DNA of 8,022 bases, from the NCBI GenBank assembly GCA_023254555.1, contig JALRLI010000046.1:1-8022 (forward strand). The letters are read 5' to 3'. Source of the DNA: Microbacteriaceae bacterium. GTDB lineage: Bacteria > Actinomycetota > Actinomycetes > Actinomycetales > Microbacteriaceae. Of the stretch, positions 1 through 5,137 are shown piece after piece; the stretch's first letter is position 1, and each line of letters starts with the position of its first letter. Below the pieces are notes generated by a model. It did no database searches. It was not told the DNA's origin and was given only the letters and a program-made list of their open reading frames with translations. Made by a program: the position numbers and the translations under genes.

Positions 1-1
1 T

Positions 2-55
2 GCAGACAGTGAGTCCGGCGCCGAAAGCGACGCTCACTCCACGAGCGCTGAGTAA
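2..55 (+). CDS. Possible 3' end of a plus-strand gene cut by the window edge
   Basis: An open frame runs from base 2 to a TAA at 53-55 and encodes about 17 residues ending in ...DAHSTSAE. The stretch is rich in Ser, Ala, Asp and Glu, like the low-complexity C-terminal tail of many actinobacterial proteins. It would converge on the MerR gene whose stop lies 23 bases further on, a sensible arrangement. The piece is too short to identify a family and the open frame could be chance. A minus-strand reading of the same bases is also open but lacks a well-spaced ribosome-binding site. Confidence 0.35.
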   Translation, partial: ADSESGAESDAHSTSAE

Positions 56-78
56 AAACAGGGCAGCCGAGCGCCTAG

Positions 79-627
79 TTACGAAATCTTTTTCGCTGCG
101 CGACGGGCTGCGAGTTCGTCTAGCGGGTCTTCGCGTAGCTCCTCGATGTCAATGAGCGAATGGTGAACTTCACTGAGCACCTTGCCCACGGCGATACCAA
201 AGACGCCTTGTCCTCGACCGACGAGGTCGATGACCTCATCGTCTGATGTACACATGTACACGGTTGCACCGTCACTCATCAGCGTGGTCTGAGCGAGATC
301 GTGGATTCCTGAGTTTCGAAGCTGCTCGACGGCGGTCCTAATCTGCTGAAGCGAGATTCCAGTGTCGAGAAGTCTTTTCACGAGTTTCAGAACAAGGATG
401 TCGCGGAAGCCATACAGTCGCTGTGATCCAGAGCCAGCGGCGTCCTGCACAGTCGGAACAACCAAGTCTGTTCGCGCCCAGTAATCGAGCTGTCGATAAC
501 TGATGCCCGCCGCGCGAGCAGCTACCGCTCCCCTGAATCCCCCTGAGTTTTCCAGATCAGGTAAACCATCAGTGAAGAGTAAGCCTAGACTCTCAGTCTG
601 CTGTTGTCCGCGCTGAGCATCGGCCAT
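79..627 (-). CDS. MerR-family transcriptional regulator, ResR/McdR (Rv1830)-like
   Basis: A 182-residue DNA-binding regulator. The MerR winged-helix lies at about residues 31-100: a helix-turn-helix around AARAAGISYRQLDYWAR, then the wing region with SQRLYGFRDIL and the following helix ISLQQIRTAVEQL. The C-terminal part carries YMCTSDDEVIDLVGRGQGV and GVFGIAVGKV (about 124-150), which I recognise as typical of the mycobacterial Rv1830 group (ResR/McdR, tied to cell growth and division and antibiotic resilience) and its corynebacterial relatives. I chose the ATG at 627 because GAGGA at 634-638 sits six bases upstream; the frame stays open to a TTG at 654 that would add nine residues but leave that site inside the gene. 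It lies 91 bases downstream of the ftsR-like gene, same strand, with its own possible promoter. Family assignment is from remembered sequence; target genes are unknown here. Confidence 0.88.
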   Translation of the reverse strand: MADAQRGQQQTESLGLLFTDGLPDLENSGGFRGAVAARAAGISYRQLDYWARTDLVVPTVQDAAGSGSQRLYGFRDILVLKLVKRLLDTGISLQQIRTAVEQLRNSGIHDLAQTTLMSDGATVYMCTSDDEVIDLVGRGQGVFGIAVGKVLSEVHHSLIDIEELREDPLDELAARRAAKKIS

Positions 628-633
628 GGCATT

Positions 634-638
634 TCCTC
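634..638 (-). promoter_or_regulatory. Ribosome-binding site that decides the start of the ResR-like gene
   Basis: GAGGA on the minus strand is six bases from the ATG at 625-627. It favours this ATG over the in-frame TTG at 652-654. Confidence 0.65.
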
Positions 639-675
639 GTTCCTGCCGGCTCAAAAAGCTTCAACCAGCACTTCA

Positions 676-704
676 AAGTTACCTAGCAAAGACCGGATAG
701 GCAA
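676..704 (-). promoter_or_regulatory. Candidate promoter of the ResR-like MerR gene
   Basis: On the minus strand a TTGCCT (-35-like, 699-704) and a TAACTT (-10-like, 676-681, fits TAnnnT) are separated by exactly 17 bases, in the 91-base gap between the ftsR-like and resR-like genes. The transcript would start roughly 40 bases before the chosen ATG. This suggests the third gene can be expressed apart from garA-ftsR. The call rests on consensus matching only. Confidence 0.35.
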
Positions 705-718
705 CGACCTACGCGTTT

Positions 719-1432
719 TCAGCCTCGGCGTGTCGCAGTTTTAGCGTGCAGCCGGGTTCGAACCACGCTGACTCGGATGGTATCGAGCAGACCGGCAATT
801 TCAAGCCTCTCCTCGAGAACCTGTGCCTGCTTCACCCCGTCACCTCGCGCAGGCGAGATTGGCGCAGCGCGTTCAATGAACTCAACATCCCGTTCGATAA
901 GTGCACGCATTCCCCGAAGATGATGCGGCGTAATTCCACGCAGTGAGAGCGCGACGAGCGAACTGAGCGTCTGAACCGCATCTTGGGCGAACACATCGGC
1001 AGCAGGGATGAGACCTGCACTTATGGCGTCACTCAGCAGTTTGGTGGTACAACCCGTCTGCTTCAAGAGTTCAGCTCTTGTGAGCACTGCTTGCGGAGTA
1101 AGCATCGAAGAAGCGCTTCTCTGATTGCCGCTGCCAGGGATCTCAGGGTCACCGCCTGCATCGAGTTCGGCCAAGAAATTCGAGATGACTCTCAACGGAA
1201 GATAGTGATCGCGTTGCAGCGTGAGAATTAGTCTCAGTCGCTCAAGGTGAGCCTGCGTAAATTTGCGGTAACCAGATCGAGTGCGCGCTGGCTCAATCAA
1301 TCCTTGGTCTTCCAAGAAGCGCAGTTTTGAAGGGGTGAGATCTGGAAACTCGCCGGTGAGTTTATTCAACACCTGACCGATGCCGAGCATCGGTTCATTG
1401 GGAAGTACAGACTGCGAAATTGCTACTGTCAC
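719..1432 (-). CDS. ftsR: MerR-family regulator, FtsR-like (Rv1828/cg1631 group)
   Basis: A 237-residue regulator. The N-terminal MerR winged-helix spans about residues 16-90, with LTPSKLRFLEDQGLIEPAR (32-50), the wing SGYRKF (53-58) and the helix following it. A second helical/winged-helix-like half (about 112-185) includes LTRAELLKQTGCTTKLLSDAI and GLIPAADVFAQDAVQ. This two-part build, the length and the position straight after a GarA/OdhI gene match the FtsR/Rv1828 group; in Corynebacterium glutamicum FtsR activates ftsZ and so affects cell division. The GTG start at 1432 directly follows the TAA of the FHA gene with no gap, and GGAGGG at 1440-1445 lies seven bases upstream, so the two are almost certainly cotranscribed and translationally coupled. 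Residues 94-110 (GDPEIPGSGNQRSASS) look like a flexible linker. Assignment of target genes in this organism is inference. Confidence 0.9.
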   Translation of the reverse strand: MTVAISQSVLPNEPMLGIGQVLNKLTGEFPDLTPSKLRFLEDQGLIEPARTRSGYRKFTQAHLERLRLILTLQRDHYLPLRVISNFLAELDAGGDPEIPGSGNQRSASSMLTPQAVLTRAELLKQTGCTTKLLSDAISAGLIPAADVFAQDAVQTLSSLVALSLRGITPHHLRGMRALIERDVEFIERAAPISPARGDGVKQAQVLEERLEIAGLLDTIRVSVVRTRLHAKTATRRG

Positions 1433-1900
1433 TTAGCGACCCTCCGACCCGAGGTCATGGGCCGAAGCGAAGAACGTGAGTTTAAATTTACCCACTTGAA
1501 CCTCCATGCCATCGGTAAGCTCCGTATCTTCATCGATACGCTCACCCTCAACAAATGTGCCATTCATCGACGACAGGTCCCGAACGCTAAATTGCGTTCC
1601 ACGCCGAACAAATTCAGCGTGCCGGCGGGATACCGTCACATCGTCAAGAAAGATGTCCACCTCAGGGTGGCGACCAGCAATGGTCGAGTTCTGATCGAGC
1701 AAAAAGCGTGCCCCGGAGTTTGGCCCACGACGCACAACAAGAAGTGCTGCACCCGATGGCAATGCCGCGACCGCATCTTTCTCATCAACGCTGAGGTCAA
1801 TGGTCCGCGCTTCAATAAGCTTCTGAAGCTCCGCTTTGAAATGCTGAGAGGTTGCAGCCTGGGTTTCGTGGAGATCATGTTGATCATGATTTTCTGACAC
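1433..1900 (-). CDS. garA: GarA/OdhI-like FHA-domain protein
   Basis: A 155-residue cytoplasmic phospho-switch protein. The FHA domain (about 51-147) has the canonical residues GR (76-77), SRRHAEF (91-97) and NGTFV (113-117), with the segments SGAALLVVRRGPNSGARFLLDQ, DIFLDDVTV and VQVGKFKLTF that are close to GarA/OdhI. In Mycobacterium and Corynebacterium the unphosphorylated protein binds and inhibits 2-oxoglutarate dehydrogenase and adjusts glutamate metabolism; phosphorylation of an N-terminal ETTS motif by PknG/PknB-type kinases releases it. Here the matching region reads ATSQHFKAEL (16-25), so that motif is altered. I chose the GTG at 1900 because MSENHDQ resembles family N-termini and a GGGTG stretch lies just upstream; an in-frame GTG at 1912 would add four residues. 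The gene heads a garA-ftsR unit. Inhibition of OdhA in this organism is inferred from family. Confidence 0.9.
   Translation of the reverse strand: MSENHDQHDLHETQAATSQHFKAELQKLIEARTIDLSVDEKDAVAALPSGAALLVVRRGPNSGARFLLDQNSTIAGRHPEVDIFLDDVTVSRRHAEFVRRGTQFSVRDLSSMNGTFVEGERIDEDTELTDGMEVQVGKFKLTFFASAHDLGSEGR
1440..1445 (-). promoter_or_regulatory. Ribosome-binding site of ftsR inside the 3' end of garA
   Basis: GGAGGG on the minus strand, seven bases before the GTG at 1432, lies within the last codons of the FHA gene. It is strong compared with the other start sites in the window and supports translational coupling of garA and ftsR. Confidence 0.7.
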
Positions 1901-1942
1901 GAATTCACCCACTTAACTTTGTTTAGGAAACCCGGCTTTCCG

Positions 1943-1957
1943 GTAGAACACTTCTAC
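1943..1957. promoter_or_regulatory. Perfect palindrome, possible operator of garA
   Basis: GTAGAA-CAC-TTCTAC is a perfect 6+3+6 inverted repeat. It overlaps the edge of the candidate garA -10 box and lies 43 bases before the chosen start. A related imperfect repeat, TTCTGCG-CTAA-CGTAGAA on the minus strand, adjoins it (1952-1969). The binding protein is unknown. Confidence 0.4.
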
Positions 1958-1984
1958 GTTAGCGCAGAAATACACTGTTTCGAA
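1956..1984 (-). promoter_or_regulatory. Candidate promoter of garA-ftsR
   Basis: On the minus strand TTCGAA (1979-1984, weak -35) and TAACGT (1956-1961, TAnnnT-type -10) are 17 bases apart, with the transcript start expected near 1949, inside the perfect palindrome. The -35 match is only half of consensus, so this is tentative. Confidence 0.3.
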
Positions 1985-2034
1985 ATTTGATTTTTATGGT
2001 CACGATGGGTAGATTTCGCCAGTAATAATTTGCT

Positions 2035-2089
2035 AGAGAAAAATGAAAACTACTTCGATATCGAGGATAAGAATTGCCCATTTTTCTCT
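2035..2089. repeat. Perfect 11-bp inverted repeat downstream of ramB
   Basis: AGAGAAAAATG at 2035-2045 is the exact reverse complement of 2079-2089, with a 33-base loop that itself contains the palindrome TCGATATCGA (2055-2064). It lies 23 bases after the ramB stop and upstream of garA, in an AT-rich intergenic region. It might help end ramB transcription, but the stem is AT-rich and is not followed by a clear U-run, so a standard intrinsic terminator is doubtful. A protein-binding site is the alternative. Confidence 0.45.
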
Positions 2090-2112
2090 TGATGTCAGAA
2101 ATTGAAGATGCT

Positions 2113-3579
2113 TTAATGCTCTGCTTCGTGTGCTTCTAGAAATTCGTACACTTCTGTCGAGTCAACGCCAGGAAATGTTCCAGTCGGCAAGGCCGCGAGT
2201 AGCGACGTAGGAGTTCTGGCTTCCGGCCAAGCCGACCCTTCCCACTTCTGCGCCATCGCGTTAGGGGCTTTCCGACAGCAAGACTCATCAGGGCACTTTG
2301 ACACGGTTCGATGCGACGTGTCCCGACCTCGAAACCATTTGACTAATGAGAAAGGTACGCCAACGCTAACCGAGTATTCTCCCTCTTTGGCTTTTTCTAC
2401 ACGCGACGTGCACCAGTAGCTCCCACCGGGAGTGTCTGTGTACTGGTACCAGGGGCTGAACCGGTCTGTTGCAGAGAAGACCGTTCGCGCCGTCCATTGT
2501 CTGCACACCGTTGTCCCTTCATACGCACCGAGAGCATCAGAGGGAAAAACCACATTGTCATTCTCATACGCCTTGATGAGTGTTCCAGAATCGTGAACCT
2601 TCATGAAATGCACGGGTAAATCAAGGTGCTCGGTAGCTAGGTTTGTGAACCTGTGACAGGCCATTTCATAGCTCACGCCAAACGCATCCCTGAGATCCTC
2701 CATTGAAATCTGTCTCGAAGCTTTTGCCTCGGACAGCACTCGGACACCTCCTTCTTCTGGCAGCAAGATCGCACCTGCGAGGTAGTTCGCTTCCACTCGC
2801 TGCAGAAGAAATTGCGAGTAGCTGTTTGGTTCGGTGTGGCCGCAAATGATACTTGCGAGCGATTGCAAGATTGGTTTCCTCGCGTCACCTGCCCCTGTCG
2901 CGTGTGTGCCCAGGTAGAGACGATTATTCCTCTTATCGATTACGGATCGCGTCGAGTGCGGCAAGTCATGAACATAGTGGAGCGAGAAGCCAAGCCGAGC
3001 TGCCATGTCAGAAATAGTCTGCTGCAGGATTGGACCGCCGCTGTAGCCCACGGAATCGAGAAGTTTTTTCGCCTCTAGCTCGAGCTCTCTGAAATAGTTA
3101 TTCTTGGCACGCATTTCCTTGCGCAAAACAGTGTTCGCTCTTCGCGCTTCTTCAGGCGTGGCCGCACGTTCACGATTGAGTCGATCGACTTCCGAATGCA
3201 GAGCCAGTATCGCTTTCAACGTTTCATCACTCGTGGTTTTCGAAACTCGAATTGGTTGAATACCGAGAGAGGTAAACACCGAACTTCGCTGCGCTCTCTC
3301 GACGGCAATCTCGAGTGCCGCTCTCTCCGTAGGGGCTTCGTCTCGTAAGAGATCGTCGACGGTAACCCCCAGTGCGTGAGCGAAAGCCCTCAAGAGCGGC
3401 AGCCGCGGTTCTCGTTTGCCATTCTCAATTGCTGACACTTGTGATGCCGCCCTATCAACAGCCGAAGCCAGCTGTTCGAGCGTGAGGCCGAGTTCAACGC
3501 GACGGTCTCGTATTCGGCGCCCGAGCGTGAGGGCGTCTGCTTCTGCCGAAAACGGTGCATTGACCTCTGAAATACTCAT
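2113..3579 (-). CDS. ramB: RamB-type XRE/ScfR-family regulator of acetate metabolism
   Basis: A 488-residue transcriptional regulator. An XRE-type helix-turn-helix covers about 20-77 (LGRRIRDRRVELGLTLEQLA, then SQVSAIENGKREP). A charged helical, possibly coiled-coil segment follows (120-175). Next is an IrrE/M78-like fold (about 185-290) in which the zinc-peptidase HExxH site is not intact: the position reads IICGH (244-248), followed by VEANYLAGAILLPE (262-275). The C-terminal domain carries three cysteines, KCPDESCCRK (Cys429, Cys434, Cys435). Length and architecture fit RamB of Corynebacterium and Mycobacterium, which controls aceA, aceB and its own gene. Divergence from aceA supports this strongly. 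The ATG at 3579 has no clear ribosome-binding site, and a -10-like box sits six bases before it, so the mRNA may be leaderless. Whether it represses or activates here cannot be seen. Confidence 0.88.
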   Translation of the reverse strand: MSISEVNAPFSAEADALTLGRRIRDRRVELGLTLEQLASAVDRAASQVSAIENGKREPRLPLLRAFAHALGVTVDDLLRDEAPTERAALEIAVERAQRSSVFTSLGIQPIRVSKTTSDETLKAILALHSEVDRLNRERAATPEEARRANTVLRKEMRAKNNYFRELELEAKKLLDSVGYSGGPILQQTISDMAARLGFSLHYVHDLPHSTRSVIDKRNNRLYLGTHATGAGDARKPILQSLASIICGHTEPNSYSQFLLQRVEANYLAGAILLPEEGGVRVLSEAKASRQISMEDLRDAFGVSYEMACHRFTNLATEHLDLPVHFMKVHDSGTLIKAYENDNVVFPSDALGAYEGTTVCRQWTARTVFSATDRFSPWYQYTDTPGGSYWCTSRVEKAKEGEYSVSVGVPFSLVKWFRGRDTSHRTVSKCPDESCCRKAPNAMAQKWEGSAWPEARTPTSLLAALPTGTFPGVDSTEVYEFLEAHEAEH

Positions 3580-3585
3580 GCGTTC

Positions 3586-3614
3586 ATCGTTTCACATTCA
3601 AGTTTTTCTGGCAA
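3586..3614 (-). promoter_or_regulatory. Candidate leaderless promoter of ramB
   Basis: On the minus strand TTGCCA (3609-3614, five of six matches to TTGACA) and AACGAT (3586-3591, weak -10) are 17 bases apart. The -10-like box ends six bases before the ramB ATG, the spacing expected for leaderless transcripts in Actinobacteria. No Shine-Dalgarno sequence is visible before this ATG. Confidence 0.4.
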
Positions 3615-3697
3615 ATAGAAATTTCGCAATATTTCACCCCATGAAATGGTATCTAGCGGCTCCGAAGCTGCTTGAGAATAGAACTAAGAAATTTCAC
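3590..3697 (+). promoter_or_regulatory. ramB-aceA divergent regulatory region with repeated TTTC(A/G)C and GAAATTTC elements
   Basis: The 154 bases between the two divergent starts hold TTTCAC at 3590, 3632 and 3692 and TTTCGC at 3622, a perfect palindrome GAAATTTC at 3618-3625 and 3688-3695, and a perfect ATTTCA-N5-TGAAAT repeat at 3631-3647 enclosing ACCCCA (3636-3641). The density of related half-sites suggests operators for RamB or a partner regulator. The sequence is not identical to the Corynebacterium RamB motif (RRAACTTTGCAAA); the nearest match, AGAACTAAGAAAT at 3680-3692, agrees at 9 of 13 positions. I could not settle an aceA promoter. Confidence 0.45.
3655..3672 (+). promoter_or_regulatory. 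Short hairpin in the aceA leader region
   Basis: AGCGGCT-CCGA-AGCTGCT can form a seven-pair stem with one G-U pair and a four-base loop, 61 bases before the aceA start. It would be in the mRNA leader if transcription starts upstream of it. Function is unknown and the element may be incidental. Confidence 0.25.
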
Positions 3698-3724
3698 CGA
3701 TCGAAATTCGGGACAAGAAAGTCA

Positions 3725-3728
3725 GGAG
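3725..3728 (+). promoter_or_regulatory. Ribosome-binding site that decides the aceA start
   Basis: GGAG, within AGGAGA, lies five bases before the GTG at 3734. This is the only well-placed site in the open frame, which otherwise extends far upstream into the ramB region without being coding. Confidence 0.7.
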
Positions 3729-3733
3729 ACAAC

Positions 3734-5029
3734 GTGTCAATTGATACGAAGAAAGCAGCAGAGGCTCTCGAAAAAGACTGGAGCACTAACCCTCGCTGGA
3801 AGAACATCACCCGCGACTATAGTGCAGAGTCAGTAGTCCGACTTCAGGGCAACGTTCAGGAAGAGCACACTCTCGCCCGCCGCGGAAGCGAGCTTCTGTG
3901 GAAGCAGCTCACCGATGAAGCAGCGAAGGGTGAGTATACAAACGCTCTCGGCGCTCTCACTGGCAACCAGGCTGTTCAGCAGGTTAAGGCCGGTCTGCGC
4001 GCGATCTACCTGTCGGGTTGGCAGGTTGCAGGTGATGCGAACCTTTCGGGCCACACCTACCCTGACCAGTCGCTCTACCCAGCGAACTCGGTTCCTCAGG
4101 TTGTTCGCCGCATCAACAATGCGCTGCTGCGTGCAGACCAGATTGAATTCTCCGAGGGCATCAAATCAGTTGACGAGTGGCTCGTTCCTATCGTTGCAGA
4201 TGCTGAAGCTGGCTTCGGCGGCCCACTTAACGCCTACGAACTGCAGAAGGCGATGATTGTCGCTGGCGCTTCAGGTGTGCACTGGGAAGACCAGCTCGCA
4301 TCAGAGAAGAAGTGTGGCCACCTCGGCGGTAAGGTACTCATCCCGACGCAACAGCACATCCGCACGCTCACCGCTGCTCGTTTGGCAGCTGACGTAGCGA
4401 AAGTACCTTCGGTAATCATCGCTCGTACTGACGCTGAGGCAGCAACGCTCATCACCTCAGACGTGGATGAGCGTGACCAAGAGTTTGTAACGGGTGACCG
4501 CACCGCAGAGGGCTTCTACCGAGTAAAGAACGGTATCGAGCCATGTATCGCCCGCGCGAAGGCATACGCTCCTTACGCCGACCTTATCTGGATGGAGACA
4601 GGTACCCCTGACCTCGAGCTGGCTAAGAAGTTTGCGGAGGCTGTGAAGGCTGACTTCCCAGATCAGATGCTCGCCTACAACTGCTCCCCTTCCTTTAACT
4701 GGAAGAAGCACCTCGACGATGCAACTATCGCGAAGTTCCAGAAGGAACTCGGAGCTATGGGATTCACCTTCCAGTTCATCACTCTGGCTGGATTCCACTC
4801 ACTCAACTACTCCATGTTCGACCTCGCTCATGGCTACGCGCGTAACGGCATGTCAGCGTACGTTGAATTGCAGGAGCGCGAATTTGCATCCGAAGAACGT
4901 GGTTACACCGCAACTCGCCACCAGCGCGAGGTTGGTGCCGGCTACTTCGACGAGATTGCAACCATCGTGAACCCAGAGGCTTCAACTCTGGCTCTCGTTG
5001 GTTCGACCGAAGAAGGCCAGTTCCACTAG
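3734..5029 (+). CDS. aceA: Isocitrate lyase
   Basis: A 431-residue enzyme (EC 4.1.3.1) that splits isocitrate into succinate and glyoxylate, the first step of the glyoxylate bypass, in the cytoplasm. The signature KKCGHLGGK is present with the catalytic cysteine at residue 194. Other family landmarks are SGWQVAGDANLSGHTYPDQSLYP, PIVADAEAGFGG, GVHWEDQLASEKKCGH, the NCSPSFNWKKH motif, and the C-terminal GSTEEGQFH. The length matches the short bacterial form (about 430 residues, like mycobacterial Icl1). The GTG start at 3734 has a good ribosome-binding site and yields MSIDTKKAAEALEKDW; the frame is open further upstream to 3416 but that part overlaps ramB and its promoter region. It is divergent from ramB and followed by aceB 108 bases later on the same strand. 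All visible active-site segments are intact. Confidence 0.97.
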   Translation: MSIDTKKAAEALEKDWSTNPRWKNITRDYSAESVVRLQGNVQEEHTLARRGSELLWKQLTDEAAKGEYTNALGALTGNQAVQQVKAGLRAIYLSGWQVAGDANLSGHTYPDQSLYPANSVPQVVRRINNALLRADQIEFSEGIKSVDEWLVPIVADAEAGFGGPLNAYELQKAMIVAGASGVHWEDQLASEKKCGHLGGKVLIPTQQHIRTLTAARLAADVAKVPSVIIARTDAEAATLITSDVDERDQEFVTGDRTAEGFYRVKNGIEPCIARAKAYAPYADLIWMETGTPDLELAKKFAEAVKADFPDQMLAYNCSPSFNWKKHLDDATIAKFQKELGAMGFTFQFITLAGFHSLNYSMFDLAHGYARNGMSAYVELQEREFASEERGYTATRHQREVGAGYFDEIATIVNPEASTLALVGSTEEGQFH

Positions 5030-5038
5030 CCCCTAATT

Positions 5039-5081
5039 GGGGTGGATGGAGACCTCAGCTTCTTGGGTATCCGTCCACCCC
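5039..5081 (+). terminator. Stem-loop between aceA and aceB (weak terminator or processing/attenuation hairpin)
   Basis: GGGGTGGATGGA (5039-5050) pairs with TCCGTCCACCCC (5070-5081) over 12 pairs with one G-U, leaving a 19-base loop. It begins nine bases after the aceA stop. No U-run follows (the next bases are AACCAAAACC), so complete intrinsic termination is unlikely. It may lower read-through into aceB or protect the aceA mRNA 3' end. Confidence 0.6.
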
Positions 5082-5112
5082 AACCAAAACCCCACACCTA
5101 ACCCCAACAATC
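5077..5112 (+). repeat. Three 12-bp tandem repeats starting ACCCCA, upstream of aceB
   Basis: ACCCCA occurs at 5077, 5089 and 5101, exactly 12 bases apart, each followed by an A/C-rich six-base stretch (ACCAAA, CACCTA, ACAATC). The array ends 25 bases before the aceB start. The AC4A core resembles the tandem AC4-5(A/G/T) sites described for the corynebacterial activator RamA, which controls ace genes. The first copy overlaps the stem-loop. Identity of the binding protein is inference. Confidence 0.5.
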
Positions 5113-5137
5113 GCTCTTTACCAGGCACAGGTGAAAA

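Noticed and set aside
1..42. Minus-strand coding start reading SVAFGAGLTV near the left edge
   Set aside because: The phrase recalls a ketoacyl-ACP synthase C-terminus, but on this strand it would be an N-terminus, and the GGA lies directly against the GTG with no room for a ribosome-binding spacer.
628..654. TTG start for the ResR-like gene, nine codons upstream
   Set aside because: The GAGGA ribosome-binding site lies downstream of the TTG and is well placed for the ATG at 627.
1901..1912. GTG at 1912 as the garA start
   Set aside because: No ribosome-binding site precedes it, and the start at 1900 (MSEN...) fits family N-termini better. A leaderless start at 1912 cannot be fully excluded.
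3680..3692. Definite RamB box of the Corynebacterium type
   Set aside because: AGAACTAAGAAAT agrees with RRAACTTTGCAAA at only 9 of 13 positions and misses the TTTGCAAA core, so I mention it only as a weak candidate.
3416..3733. Upstream extension of the aceA reading frame (106 extra residues)
   Set aside because: It overlaps the ramB N-terminus on the other strand and the divergent promoter region, and its translation resembles no isocitrate lyase. The GTG at 3734 has a good ribosome-binding site and gives the family's usual length.
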